Assembly (NCBI RefSeq): GCF_023208015.1
Contig: NZ_CP051627.1
Coordinates: forward strand, 4,260,422 to 4,324,421
DNA: 64,000 bases
Direction: 5' to 3'
Origin: Thermobifida alba
Lineage (GTDB): Bacteria > Actinomycetota > Actinomycetes > Streptosporangiales > Streptosporangiaceae
Every line of letters begins with the position of its first letter. Positions within the stretch are counted from its first letter, which is position 1. Shown one piece after another: positions 43,599 through 53,057 of this stretch. A model generated the notes under the pieces. The model had not been told where the DNA came from. It saw only the letters and a program-made list of their open reading frames with translations, and searched no databases. The position numbers and the translations under genes are program-made.

Positions 43599-45791
43599 AT
43601 GCCACACGATGCTACGAGGACCGTCCACCGAGAATTCTCGCCCAGCCCGGAGACGGTGGGCGAAGCGCGCGTGTTCGTGCGTGACACGCTACGCGACTGG
43701 GGCGTGCGGCGGAGCGCGGACGAAGCGATCCTGCTCACCAGCGAACTCGTCACCAACGCGGTGGTGCACGCGGGAACCACGCTGGAGCTGACGGTGCGCC
43801 TGGTCGACGACGACCTGGAGATCGTCGTCGCCGACCGGGTGCCGCAGCGGGCCCTGCCCAAGGCCGGACCGCTGCGCGTCACCCTGTCCCCCGGTGCGGA
43901 CGTGCACCGCGGCGGCCTCGGCCTGGCGCTGGCGGCGACGGTCGCCGACGCCTGGGGAGTCAGCTACAGCAGGAACGACAAGGCGGTCTGGTTCCGGCTC
44001 GCGGTCGACGAGCGGACCGGGGAGGACGCGCGCACCCCCCTGACGCCGCCGTCGACCGCCGTCAGCCGCTCCCGGGCCGGCCAGCCCGAGCCGTGGGCGC
44101 GCCTGGAGGCGCTGCTCTCCGCGCGGCTGTCCCTCTCCGAACTGCTGGAGCAGATCGTGGAGCACGTCCGGGTGGTGCTCGGCGGGGACGCCGCCTACAT
44201 CGCGCTGATCGCCGCCGACAACACCGAATGGGAGATGGCCGCCGCCGTCGGACTGTCCTCCGGGCCGTGGCGGCCCTTCCGCAGCCGCACCGAGGAGACC
44301 TTCCCCTCCACGACCCCCGAGCCCCGGCCCGTCATCAACGACGACCTGATGATCGCCCGCGCGCACCGCGGCGTGCTCGCCGCCGCGGGGATGCGCTCCC
44401 TGGTGACGGCGCCGCTCAGCGTGGACGGCAGGATCACCGGGCTGATCGGGGTGGCCTCCCGACGGGTCCGGCACTTCGGGCAGGGCGCCGCCCGCCGCCT
44501 CCAGGAGGGCGCCGACCGCCTCGCGCTCACCGTGGAACGCGCCCGCCTGGCCCAGGTGGAGGTCGACCGGCGCGCCTCCCTCAGCTTCCTGGCCGAAGCC
44601 AACGACCTGCTGTCGGGCACCCTGGACGAGCAGATGACCGCCGCGCTGGCCGCCCAGCTCAGCACCTCGCGGCTGGGGCACTGGTGCGTGGTGCACACCA
44701 CCGACGAACTGGGCGTCGACCGCCTGGCGTTCGCCATGCACCGGCACGAGAACGTCACCGACGTGCTGCGCGACCTGGTGGGCGCGCTCATGCCCGCCGA
44801 GCGCAGGGAGCCCGGGCCGCTGTGGCCGATCGGGGAGGTCGTCGCGGCGGGACTGGGGGACGCACTGAGCCTGGAACTGGCACGGGGGCCGGGCATCAGC
44901 CTCCCGCTGACCGCGCACGGCCGCACCCTGGGCCGGATCACCATCGGCCGGGGCGTGGGCGAGGACTTCCCGAAGGAGGACGTGGACCTCGCCGCCGACC
45001 TCGCCCAGCGGGTCTCCTCGGCGATGGAGAACGCGCGGCTGTACTCGGCCCAGACCTCCATGAGCGAGGCGCTGCAGCGCAGCCTGCTGCCCGCCCGGGA
45101 GAAGCAGCCGGCCATCCCCGGGGTGGACTACGCGGTGTTCTACCAGCCCGCGGGGGAGCGCACCGTGGTCGGCGGGGACTTCTACGACCTGTTCGCCACC
45201 GACGGACGCTGGTGCTTCGCGATCGGCGACGTCTGCGGCACCGGACCCGAGGCCGCCGCCGTCACCGGACTGGCCCGCCACACCCTGCGCGCCCTGGCCC
45301 GGGAGGGGTTCTCCCCGGCGCACATCATGCACCGCCTGAACCTCGCCATCCTGGAGGAGAGCCTCACCACCCGCTTCCTGACCATGCTGTACGGGGAGAT
45401 GGCCCCGATCGACGGCCCGGACGCGGGCCGGGGCATGCGCCTCCGCCTGGTCTCCGCCGGGCATCCGCTGCCGCTGCGGCTGGACCGGCGCGGCGAGGTC
45501 ACCACCCTGGCGACCTCGCAGCCGCTGCTGGGGGCCTTCGAGGACGTGGAGTTCTTCACCGAGACCGTCGAGGTGGCGCCCGGCGACGTGGTGCTCGCGG
45601 TGACCGACGGGGTGACCGAGCGGCGCAACGGCGACGACATGCTCGGCGACGAGGGACTGGAGAAGATCTTCTCCGGCTGCTCCGGGCTGACCGCGCAGGC
45701 CGTCATCTCCCGCATCGACCGGGAGTTGGAGGAGTTCGCCCCCGGCGGGCACACCGACGACACGGCGATGCTGGTGCTGCGGTTCACCTGA
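43599..45791 (+). CDS. SpoIIE-type PP2C phosphatase with N-terminal GHKL ATPase and GAF domains
   Basis: A 730-residue multi-domain regulator. Residues about 1-135 are an RsbW-like ATPase (AILLTSELVTNAVVHAG; HRGGLGLALAATVAD). One clear GAF domain (about 165-310) and a second sensor-like region follow. The C-terminal phosphatase (about 490-730) has VVGGDFYDLFATDGRWCFAI, GDVCGTGPEAAA, LVSAGHPLPLRL, VLAVTDGVTERR and HTDDTAMLVLRF. Kinase and phosphatase in one chain is a known actinomycete design for controlling STAS anti-sigma antagonists. A STAS gene lies at 52682. The ATG at 43599 lacks a close ribosome site, so the true start could be slightly different. Confidence 0.9.
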   Translation: MPHDATRTVHREFSPSPETVGEARVFVRDTLRDWGVRRSADEAILLTSELVTNAVVHAGTTLELTVRLVDDDLEIVVADRVPQRALPKAGPLRVTLSPGADVHRGGLGLALAATVADAWGVSYSRNDKAVWFRLAVDERTGEDARTPLTPPSTAVSRSRAGQPEPWARLEALLSARLSLSELLEQIVEHVRVVLGGDAAYIALIAADNTEWEMAAAVGLSSGPWRPFRSRTEETFPSTTPEPRPVINDDLMIARAHRGVLAAAGMRSLVTAPLSVDGRITGLIGVASRRVRHFGQGAARRLQEGADRLALTVERARLAQVEVDRRASLSFLAEANDLLSGTLDEQMTAALAAQLSTSRLGHWCVVHTTDELGVDRLAFAMHRHENVTDVLRDLVGALMPAERREPGPLWPIGEVVAAGLGDALSLELARGPGISLPLTAHGRTLGRITIGRGVGEDFPKEDVDLAADLAQRVSSAMENARLYSAQTSMSEALQRSLLPAREKQPAIPGVDYAVFYQPAGERTVVGGDFYDLFATDGRWCFAIGDVCGTGPEAAAVTGLARHTLRALAREGFSPAHIMHRLNLAILEESLTTRFLTMLYGEMAPIDGPDAGRGMRLRLVSAGHPLPLRLDRRGEVTTLATSQPLLGAFEDVEFFTETVEVAPGDVVLAVTDGVTERRNGDDMLGDEGLEKIFSGCSGLTAQAVISRIDRELEEFAPGGHTDDTAMLVLRFT

Positions 45792-45812
45792 CCCGGCGGC
45801 CCCGCGCCCCGG

Positions 45813-46226
45813 TCACCGGAGGCTGGGGACCATGCCCAGCTGCCGCATCAGGAGCAGGGTGTCGTAGTAGTCCCGCTCCCGGTGGATCCGGCCGTCCCGC
45901 GCCTCGACGACGTTGCACGCCAGGAGTTCGAACCGGTTGCCCGTGGCGGGCAGGTCCGCCAGGTCCCGCAGGTGGGTGCCCCGCGTGCGCACCTCCGAGA
46001 CCGCGACGTCGCCGCACTCGTAGGTGGAGAGGAGGTCGAAGTCCCAGTCGGGGAAGCCGCCCCGGTAGGACTCCACCGCGGCGACGCCGGCGTCCGCGCC
46101 CGCCTGCACCACGCCGTCAGGTCCCCGGTAGACGTGGTCGGCGTGGTACAGGGACCGCAGCGCCGCGAGGTCGTAGGCGCGGACCGCCTCGAACATCCGC
46201 CTCTGCAGTTCGGTGGCCTCGGACAT
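45813..46226 (-). CDS. SnoaL-like (NTF2-fold) protein
   Basis: A 137-residue NTF2-fold protein: RRMFEAVRAYDLAALRSLYH, YRGGFPDWDFDLLSTYECGD, GTHLRDLADLPATGNRFEL and ARDGRIHRERDYYDTLLLM. The pattern matches ester-cyclase/SnoaL-like polyketide cyclase relatives; the role here is unknown and may be non-catalytic. Convergent with the SpoIIE-type gene and monocistronic. Confidence 0.85.
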   Translation of the reverse strand: MSEATELQRRMFEAVRAYDLAALRSLYHADHVYRGPDGVVQAGADAGVAAVESYRGGFPDWDFDLLSTYECGDVAVSEVRTRGTHLRDLADLPATGNRFELLACNVVEARDGRIHRERDYYDTLLLMRQLGMVPSLR

Positions 46227-46386
46227 CGCAGATCCCCTCGGGTGCTCCGCCGGGTCGGCTCCGGTGCGGCCGACCCGCCGTCGACGCTACGCCCGTGCGG
46301 GGCGCCGGGGAATCCGCCGACCGTCGTGGTTGGGGAAAGTTTCGGTGGGGCGCCGGGGAGGCCGGAACAGGACCGGACCCCCGGGG

Positions 46387-46992
46387 TCACAGCCAGCCCA
46401 TCTCGTCGGCCTTCCGGATCGCCGCGATGCGGTTGTCCGCCCCCGTCTTGGTGATGGCGCTGGACAGGTAGTTGCGCACGGTGCCCTCGCTCAGGTGCAG
46501 GGTGCGGGCGATGGCCGCCGCGGAGGCCCCGGTCGCGGCGGCGCGCAGCACGTCGGTCTCCCGGGCGGTCAGCGGGTTCTCCCCGGCGGTCATCGCGTCG
46601 GCGGCGAGTTCGGAGTCGATGAAGCGGCCGCCCCGGTGCACCGTGCGGATGGCCCCGGCCAACTGGTCGACGGGGGCGTCCTTGGCCAGGAAGCCGCGCG
46701 CCCCGGCCGCCAGCGCCCGGCGCAGGTAGCCGGGGCGGCCGAAGCTGGTGAGGATGAGGATGCCGCAGGAGGGGGCCGCCCCGCGCAGCGCGGCGGCGGC
46801 CTCCAGACCGGTGAGGCCGGGCATCTCCACGTCCAGGACGGCGATGTCCGCGCGGTGCTCGGCCACGGCGGCCACGACCTCGTCACCGCGTCCCACCTCG
46901 GCGACGACCTCCAGGTCCTCCTCCAGGGTGAGCAGCGCCGCGATGGCGCCCCGAACCAGGCGCTCGTCGTCGGCGAGCACGATGCGGATCAC
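46387..46992 (-). CDS. NarL/LuxR-type response regulator
   Basis: A 201-residue two-component regulator. The receiver domain (about 1-120) has IVLADDERLV, the phospho-Asp in IAVLDVEMPGLTGLE, ILTSFG and FLAKDAP. The C-terminal LuxR helix-turn-helix has LTARETDVLRAAATGASAAA, then ARTLHLSEGTVRNYLSSAIT. The GTG start overlaps the stop of the sensor kinase (GTGA). It probably controls the adjacent ABC transporter genes. Confidence 0.92.
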   Translation of the reverse strand: MIRIVLADDERLVRGAIAALLTLEEDLEVVAEVGRGDEVVAAVAEHRADIAVLDVEMPGLTGLEAAAALRGAAPSCGILILTSFGRPGYLRRALAAGARGFLAKDAPVDQLAGAIRTVHRGGRFIDSELAADAMTAGENPLTARETDVLRAAATGASAAAIARTLHLSEGTVRNYLSSAITKTGADNRIAAIRKADEMGWL

Positions 46993-48266
46993 GCGGCGGC
47001 CCCCCTCGTCCCCTCCGGTTCCCGCGGGGCGGCCTCGCCGGGCACCGGAAGCACGGCGCGCAGCAGGAAGCCGCCGTCTCCGGTGCCCGTCGCCGACAGC
47101 GTGCCGCCGACCGCGGCGACCCGCTCGGACAGGCCGGTCAGCCCGTTGCCGAACACCGTGTCCCGTCCCGCGCGCACCCCGTCGTTGCACATCTCCACCA
47201 CCCAGGCGCGGTCCCGTGCGGTCAGGGTGATGTCGCAGTGCCGGGCGGCGCTGTGCCGCAGCACGTTCGTGGCGCCCTCCCGGACCAGCCACGCGACCAG
47301 GGGCTGCAACCGCGCGGGCAGCGCCGCGGGGTCGCCGGCCACGGCCGTGTGGACGCCCGCGGCAGTGAGCACGGAGCGCACGCTCGCCAGTTCGTCGGCC
47401 AGGTCCACGGCGCGGTAGCCGCTGACGGCGGCGCGCACCTCGCGCAGCGCCTCCCGGGCGATCCGCTGCACCTCGGCCATCTCCGCCGCGGCGCGCTCGG
47501 GGTCGCGCGCGGACAGCCGGGCCGCCAGCTCGCTCTTGACCGCGATGCCGGACAGGCTGTGGCCGAGCAGGTCGTGCATGTCCCGGGCGAACCGCAGCCG
47601 CTCCTCGCTGACGGCGAGCCTGGCCCGGGCCTCCCGGGCCAGGGTGGCCTCGCGGGCGATCTCCCACAGCCACAGCATCGTGAGGTTGCCCGCCACGAAC
47701 AGCGCGGCCAGGAAGCAGCCGTAGCCGACGAACACCAGCACCAGGCCCGGCTGCTGCGAGGGCAGTAGCAGTACGTAGCCGGCGAGGAAGACCACCAGCG
47801 CCGCGGTGAGGACCGTGATCCGGCGGCGTGTGGCCACCAGGACCGCCGCCGACCACCACACCGCGGCGACCGTGACCGACCACATGGTCACGTCCATGAC
47901 CGCGAGGAGCCCGAGCAGCAGTCCGAACGACCGGTGCAGCAGCGCGCTGAGTCCGGTCCGGTCCCGCCCCACCGCCATGCGGGAACCGATCATCCGCGCG
48001 GTCAGCCACGCCAGCGCGACCGTCAGCACCAGGACGGCGGCCGCGTACCAGGCCCAGTCCAGACCGAGCAGCTGGAACACCCCCCGGGGAGCGCCGGGGG
48101 AGGGGGCGTCGACGACCAGTTGCAGCAGGCCCATCAGCAGGATGACCAGCGCACACAGACCGAGGGAGGCGAACACCACCCCGTGGGAGAAACGCAGCCG
48201 CCGCATGCTCCGCTCGTCGGTCTGCGGCACCGCGGCGGGCGGCCACCCGGACGCTGCTTGTGGCAT
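46989..48266 (-). CDS. DesK/NarL-type membrane sensor histidine kinase
   Basis: A 425-residue kinase starting at ATG 48266 behind AAGGAGGT. The N-terminal half has about six membrane segments (GVVFASLGLCALVILLMGLL; AAAVLVLTVALAWLTARM; ALVVFLAGYVLLLP). HisKA_3 has the phospho-His in FARDMHDLLGHSLSGIAVKS, and the ATPase part has LVREGATNVLRHSAARHC and GNGLTGLSERVAAVGGTL. Coupled to the response regulator. It senses an unknown membrane or cell-envelope signal. Confidence 0.9.
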   Translation of the reverse strand: MPQAASGWPPAAVPQTDERSMRRLRFSHGVVFASLGLCALVILLMGLLQLVVDAPSPGAPRGVFQLLGLDWAWYAAAVLVLTVALAWLTARMIGSRMAVGRDRTGLSALLHRSFGLLLGLLAVMDVTMWSVTVAAVWWSAAVLVATRRRITVLTAALVVFLAGYVLLLPSQQPGLVLVFVGYGCFLAALFVAGNLTMLWLWEIAREATLAREARARLAVSEERLRFARDMHDLLGHSLSGIAVKSELAARLSARDPERAAAEMAEVQRIAREALREVRAAVSGYRAVDLADELASVRSVLTAAGVHTAVAGDPAALPARLQPLVAWLVREGATNVLRHSAARHCDITLTARDRAWVVEMCNDGVRAGRDTVFGNGLTGLSERVAAVGGTLSATGTGDGGFLLRAVLPVPGEAAPREPEGTRGAAA

Positions 48267-48346
48267 CGGACCTCCTTTCCCGGGAAGGGTAGCGGGGCGG
48301 TGCGCGCCGGGGTCCGTCCTCCCCGGCGCGCACCGCCCCGTGCGGC

Positions 48347-49195
48347 TCACCGGGCGCCGCGCGGGTCCCACTGGAAGGAGCGCAGCAGCAGGGCCATGAC
48401 CACGGCCCAGGCGGCCAGGACGAGCACGGAGGGAGCGGCCGCCAGCCACAGGTCCAGGCCCGCGGCCCGCTCGGCGCCCTCGAACCCGCCGAACAGGTCG
48501 TAGCCGAAGTAGGCGGACTGGGCCAGTTCGATGGCCGGAACCATCGGCAGCAGCCCGAGCACGAACACCACACCGTCCGGCAGCGCCTCCAGCGGGATGA
48601 CGAAGCCGCTGACGGCGAGCAGGAGCAGGAACGGCACCATCGAGATCATCTGCGCGCTCTCGGCGTTGCGCGCGAACCGGGCGATGAACGCCCCGAGCAG
48701 CGACATGACGACGGTGATCAGCACGATGGACAGCACCAGCAGCACGGGGTCGGTCGGCAGCGTGTCCGCCGTCGCGCCGAGGAAGGCCACGACCGCGGCG
48801 GACTGCACCGAGACGACGCCGAGCACCGACAGGGTCGTGGCCCCGAACAGCGCCGCCGGCGGCACCCCGGAGATCCGGAAGCGCTTGAGCACCAGTTGCT
48901 CGCGGCGCGCCGCGTAGATGTTGGAGACGTGCGCCACCCCGACCGTCATCGCGGCCAGCGCGAAGAACCGGGCGAGGGACAGGGCCGCGGTGTCCACGCC
49001 GGGCAGCACCTCGACGGGGTCGGAGACGGCCAGGGGAAGCAGGAAGATCGCGGGGAGCACGGCGATGTAGAGCGCCATCCGGTACCGGTAGAAGAGGGTG
49101 AACTCGGTGCGGGTGAGGCGCAGGGTCTGCCGCAGGACGCCGACGGGCGCGCGCGGCGTCCGGGTGGTCGGGGACGTGGTGGTCGAGGTCGTCAT
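48347..49195 (-). CDS. ABC-2-type transporter permease
   Basis: A 282-residue membrane protein with about six segments (MALYIAVLPAIFLLPLAV; LVLSIVLITVVMSLLGAFIA; VVFVLGLLPMVPAIELAQ). RREQLVLKRFRISGVPPAAL is the cytoplasmic loop typical of DrrB-like exporters. It starts 19 bp after the ATPase gene on the same strand. With that ATPase it forms an exporter, probably regulated by the following two-component system. Confidence 0.88.
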   Translation of the reverse strand: MTTSTTTSPTTRTPRAPVGVLRQTLRLTRTEFTLFYRYRMALYIAVLPAIFLLPLAVSDPVEVLPGVDTAALSLARFFALAAMTVGVAHVSNIYAARREQLVLKRFRISGVPPAALFGATTLSVLGVVSVQSAAVVAFLGATADTLPTDPVLLVLSIVLITVVMSLLGAFIARFARNAESAQMISMVPFLLLLAVSGFVIPLEALPDGVVFVLGLLPMVPAIELAQSAYFGYDLFGGFEGAERAAGLDLWLAAAPSVLVLAAWAVVMALLLRSFQWDPRGAR

Positions 49196-49214
49196 GGGAG
49201 GATTCCTTCGGGGA

Positions 49215-50186
49215 TCAGTGGCCGGGCAGGTCGGCGAGGTCGCCCTGGGCGACGGAGAGGAACACGTCCTCCAGGGAGGCCGAGCGCGCCTCCAGCCGTT
49301 CCAGGCTGAGGGAGCGCTCCTCGGCCCAGGCGAGCAGCGGGGCGAGCGCCCGGTGCGTGCGTGTGGCGACGTCGGCGCCGGTGACCGTGTAGACCGCCCA
49401 CGGGTCGCCCTCGCGCACGTCGATGGAGAGTTCGGCGCCGGGCAGCCGCGGCAGGTCCCGGGAGCGGACGTGGGCGGGCAGGCGGAAGCCGATCCGGTCG
49501 CCCCACGCGGCGACGACCTCGCTGAGCGTGCCCGCGACCCGGAGTTCGCCCCGGTGCATGATGGCGAGCCGGTCGGCGAGCCGCTCCGCCTCCTCCAGGT
49601 AGTGGGTGGTGAGCACCACCGCGACCCCGGCGGCGACCTGGTCGCTGATGATCTTCCAGGTCTCCCGGCGCATCTCCGGGTCCATGCCGGTGGTGGGCTC
49701 GTCCAGGAAGAGCACTTCGGGGCGGGTGAGGATGGCCAGCCCCAGGTCGAGGCGGCGCCGCTCACCGCCCGACAGCTTGCGGACGGTGACCCCGGCCTTG
49801 TCGGCCAGGCTGACCGTGTCCAGCACCGTGGCGGTGTCCAGCGGGTCGGCCGCCAGGTCCCGGGCCAGGTCGATGGTCTCGGCGACGGTGAGCTCCTCGA
49901 ACACCCCGCTGTGCTGGAGCACCGCGTTGACGCGCGGGCGCAGCGCGGCGGGCTGGCCGAACGGGTCCGTTCCGAAGACGCGGACCGACCCGCCGGTGGG
50001 GCGGCGGAATCCCTCAAGGGTCTCGATGGTGGTGGTCTTGCCGGCCCCGTTGGTGCCCAGGAGCGCGAAGAGCTCCCCGGGGGCGACCGTGAACGAGACA
50101 CCCCGGACCGCCTCGAAGCTGCCGTAGGACTGGCGCAGGTCGCGTACGTCGATCGCGACGCCGCCGTCGTGATGTGTCGTGGTCAT
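49215..50186 (-). CDS. DrrA-like ABC exporter ATPase
   Basis: A 323-residue ATPase. Walker A is LLGTNGAGKTTTIETLEGF, the signature is VRKLSGGERRRLDLGLAI, Walker B is EVLFLDEPTTGMDPEMRR and the switch is LTTHYLEEAERLAD. The C-terminal 90 residues form the extra domain of daunorubicin-type exporters, ending SLEDVFLSVAQGDLADLPGH. It drives export through the permease; the cargo is unknown. First gene of the minus-strand set 50186 to 46387. Confidence 0.92.
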   Translation of the reverse strand: MTTTHHDGGVAIDVRDLRQSYGSFEAVRGVSFTVAPGELFALLGTNGAGKTTTIETLEGFRRPTGGSVRVFGTDPFGQPAALRPRVNAVLQHSGVFEELTVAETIDLARDLAADPLDTATVLDTVSLADKAGVTVRKLSGGERRRLDLGLAILTRPEVLFLDEPTTGMDPEMRRETWKIISDQVAAGVAVVLTTHYLEEAERLADRLAIMHRGELRVAGTLSEVVAAWGDRIGFRLPAHVRSRDLPRLPGAELSIDVREGDPWAVYTVTGADVATRTHRALAPLLAWAEERSLSLERLEARSASLEDVFLSVAQGDLADLPGH

Positions 50187-50302
50187 GCCCTCAGCCTGCT
50201 GGAACGCCGAGGACCGGGGTAGACGCGGCTGTCACCGCGTGGCCGTGAGGAATCCACGGACCGGGTGTGACGAACGTCAGGTCGCGGGGCGGGGCCCGGC
50301 GT

Positions 50303-51439
50303 TCAGCCGGCCGACAGCGCCAGCCCGATGTGCTCCCCGATCTCCTCCAACAGGCCCTGGTCGGCCAGCCGGAAGGAGGTGCGGTTGCTGCGCCGGACCA
50401 GGGTGAGCGCGCCGTGCACCACCCCCTCGCGGCCGCGCAGGGGGACGCACAGCAGGGAGCGCGCGTTCAGCGCGCTCAGCACCGGGATGCCCTCGGGGGT
50501 GCGGCCGAACTCCGCCTCGTCCTCGATGAGCTGCCGCAGCACGGCCTTGCTGTGGACGAGGACATCGCGGGGGAGCGGCGCGGCCCCGGGGTCCAGGGAA
50601 CGCACCAGTTCGTTGAGTGCGGAGCCGGACGGGCCGCACACGACGGCGCGGCGGGGGCGGTCGGGGACACCGGGCGTCTCGCACAGGTCGACGACCACCC
50701 AGTCCGCGTAGGAGTCGGCGAGCAGCCCGGCCGCCTCGTCCAGGGCCAGCGGCCGGCCCGCGCTGCCCAGCAGCAGCCTGGTCATCCGGGTCAGCACGTC
50801 CAGCCGCCGTGCGGCGAGCACCACCACCTGGTCCTCGACCTCGGTCTCCAGCGGCGCCGGCCCGGAGTCCGCGGTGCTGTGCAGCGGGGGCGACATGACC
50901 ACCAGCAGCAGCGGGTTGGGTTCGCTCGGCACGTCCAGCCTGCTCACGGTCAGCCGGACGTCCTCGACGTAGCCGCGCCGGGCCAGCCGCGAGTCGAACG
51001 ACGCGGTCTCCCCGCCCTGCAGCACCGCGGCCTGCCAGCTGCGCATGGCCGCCCGGGACCGCAGGTCCACGAAGATGGAGAACGGTTTGCCGGTCAGGAA
51101 GCCGGGCGTGCTGCCCAGCCGTTCCGCGCCGATGGCGTTGATCCTGCGGATGTAGCCGCCGTGGTCGAGCAGCACCACGGGGATGCTGAGTTCGTGGAAC
51201 ACGGCGCGCAGCAGCGCCCGCTCGTCGTCGCTGCGGCGCGTGGTGGCCGGGTCGACCAGGGTGGCCAGCCGCTCCCCGCACTCCCGCAGCAGCCGTTCCG
51301 CGAACCCCAGTTCGGCCAGCGCGGCCTCGGCGGTGGCCGCCGCGTCGTCCGGGTACATCGAGTGCGTGGCCCGCAGTGCGGCGACCCGGTCGTGCAGATC
51401 CGCGATCGCGTCTTCCAACTTCGCGAGGTGTTCCGGCAC
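50303..51439 (-). CDS. PAS and GAF domain sensor protein
   Basis: About 378 residues from the GTG at 51439 (AGGAG eight bases upstream). It has an N-terminal helix (EHLAKLEDAIADLHDRVAAL), a PAS domain (about 85-200; HELSIPVVLLDHGGYIRRIN, GFLTGKPFSIFVDL) and a GAF domain at the end (RSLLCVPLRGREGVVHGALT, FRLADQGLLEEIGEHIGLAL). No output domain is attached. It is divergent from the GAF-ANTAR gene at 51670, so the two may share a promoter region and a signal. Confidence 0.85.
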   Translation of the reverse strand: MPEHLAKLEDAIADLHDRVAALRATHSMYPDDAAATAEAALAELGFAERLLRECGERLATLVDPATTRRSDDERALLRAVFHELSIPVVLLDHGGYIRRINAIGAERLGSTPGFLTGKPFSIFVDLRSRAAMRSWQAAVLQGGETASFDSRLARRGYVEDVRLTVSRLDVPSEPNPLLLVVMSPPLHSTADSGPAPLETEVEDQVVVLAARRLDVLTRMTRLLLGSAGRPLALDEAAGLLADSYADWVVVDLCETPGVPDRPRRAVVCGPSGSALNELVRSLDPGAAPLPRDVLVHSKAVLRQLIEDEAEFGRTPEGIPVLSALNARSLLCVPLRGREGVVHGALTLVRRSNRTSFRLADQGLLEEIGEHIGLALSAG

Positions 51440-51669
51440 GCTGATGGCTCCTGACTCGGGTTCCGGGGTCTCCGGCAAGATTGACGCTAGCTCATGGGCC
51501 GTGGGTCGAGACGCCGCGTTCACCGGGACAGTCTTGACGATGACGCGGAAGAAACAGCAGTTGGTCGCTCCAACGGTCAAGAACGCCACGGGGACGGCCG
51601 CAGTGGCTACGGTGGAAGCGGCGGGCGGCAGCGCTGTCTCCCGTACGGGGGTGAGGGGGCCGAGGAGCG

Positions 51670-52419
51670 ATGTGGGTCGAGCATCTGGCACGGGACATCG
51701 GCGCACTGGCCCAGAACTCGGAGGGGACCCGGGACCGGGTGCTGGACCAGGTCAGCCAGTTGACGGCGCGGCACGTGCCCGGGTGTTCCGCGGCGCTCGT
51801 GGTGGTCTGGCGCGACACGCACCCCGAGGAGCGCGACCCGGGCGTCGACTTCCGGGGGCGCCACGTGGTCGTGGACTACGCCGCCTCCCACTCCGACCTC
51901 GCCGCGGCCTTCGAGCACCAGTACGCCACCGACCAGGGGCCGACGGTCCAGGCGGTGCGGGAGCGCCGCACCGTCCTCGTCGAGGACACGCTGACCGACG
52001 AGCGGTGGCCGGGATACACCAGCATGGCCGTGCAGTGCGGGGACCGCTCGTCCGTGACCTACCCGTGCGACCTGGACGGCGAGATCCTCACCTTCGGGGT
52101 GCACTCCTGCCGGGCGCGCCAGTTCGTCCTCGACAAGGTGGCGCCGCCCCTGGCGATGCTCGCCGAGCACACCGCGACCACGCTGCGCAGCCTCGGCCGG
52201 GACGCCGCCGCGGTACGGGAGGCCGTGCACATGCGCCGGGCGATGTCCGCCCGCACCGTCATCGACCAGGCCAAGGGAATCCTCATGCACGCCCGGGGAC
52301 TCACCTCCCAGCAGGCTTTCGAGGAGCTGCGCAGGGTGGCGCAGCGCAACGGCATGAAGGTGGCGGACGTGGCCCGGCGGCTCATGGCCGAACAGGCCGT
52401 CAGCAATGGACACCGATGA
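51670..52419 (+). CDS. GAF-ANTAR RNA-binding regulator
   Basis: A 249-residue protein with a GAF domain (about residues 15-165) and a C-terminal ANTAR domain (about 180-240). The latter has AVHMRRAMSARTVIDQAKGI, ILMHARGLTSQQAFEELRRV and GMKVADVARRLMAEQ. ANTAR domains bind paired hairpins in nascent mRNA and prevent termination. The ATG follows a GAGGAGCG site. No paired ANTAR-target hairpins could be confirmed nearby. Confidence 0.9.
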   Translation: MWVEHLARDIGALAQNSEGTRDRVLDQVSQLTARHVPGCSAALVVVWRDTHPEERDPGVDFRGRHVVVDYAASHSDLAAAFEHQYATDQGPTVQAVRERRTVLVEDTLTDERWPGYTSMAVQCGDRSSVTYPCDLDGEILTFGVHSCRARQFVLDKVAPPLAMLAEHTATTLRSLGRDAAAVREAVHMRRAMSARTVIDQAKGILMHARGLTSQQAFEELRRVAQRNGMKVADVARRLMAEQAVSNGHR

Positions 52420-52456
52420 GGAGGGGCGGGGCGGCCGGAATGTGCGGCGGGGCCGC

Positions 52457-52474
52457 CACCGGGCGCCCCCGGTG
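52457..52474 (+). terminator. Hairpin after the GAF-ANTAR gene
   Basis: CACCGGG and CCCGGTG pair perfectly around CGCC, 37 bp after the stop codon. No T-run. Confidence 0.5.
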
Positions 52475-52681
52475 ATCCCCGAAGGTGAAAATCATCAAGA
52501 ATGAGGATGTGCTGACGGTATCGGAGTGGTCAAAGCGTAGCTGTCAATCTGTTTCGCGCCGCCTTCTGGCGCTAAGGTTGCGGCAGGAATCCCGGACCAG
52601 GCCCTCCCGCACCCCTTTCCAGGAGTTGTGAGGAGTTCCGTCGGAAGCCGCGGCAGCGCGGCGGTCAAGTGAGCGAGAGAT

Positions 52682-53041
52682 GTGAGTGCGGAATTCGGCA
52701 TGACGACCAGGACCGAGGGGGACGTGGTCGTGGTCGTCCCCAGGGGGGACCTGGACGCCGTCACCTCCCCGGTGCTGGCCGCCGTGCTGGAGGAGCACCT
52801 CGGCGCGACGAACCCCTGCCGGGGGGTCGTCGTGGACTTCTCGGAGGTGGGGTTCTGCGATTCCCGGTGCATCGGCGTGCTGGTCGCCGGCTACCGGCAG
52901 GCCCGGGACCGCGGCATCGGCATGGCCGTGGCCGCCCCGCGGGGAGCGGTGCAGCGGCTGTTCGTGATCGCGGGGATCGACCAGGTGATCACCATCGAGG
53001 AGGACCTGGGACGCGCCGTCAAAGCGGTGACGGCGGGGTAG
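52682..53041 (+). CDS. STAS-domain anti-anti-sigma factor
   Basis: A 119-residue single STAS domain of the SpoIIAA/RsbV family. VVVVPRGDLDAVTSPVLAAV is the first half. The phosphorylatable Ser is in FSEVGFCDSRCIGVLVAGY (Asp-Ser pattern), and the end is FVIAGIDQVITIEEDLGRAV. The unphosphorylated form would bind an RsbW-like kinase and free a sigma factor. Candidate partners in this window are the MEDS-ATPase just downstream and the SpoIIE-type protein at 43.6 kb. GTG start. Confidence 0.9.
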   Translation: MSAEFGMTTRTEGDVVVVVPRGDLDAVTSPVLAAVLEEHLGATNPCRGVVVDFSEVGFCDSRCIGVLVAGYRQARDRGIGMAVAAPRGAVQRLFVIAGIDQVITIEEDLGRAVKAVTAG

Positions 53042-53057
53042 GCGGCGCGGCCGGCGG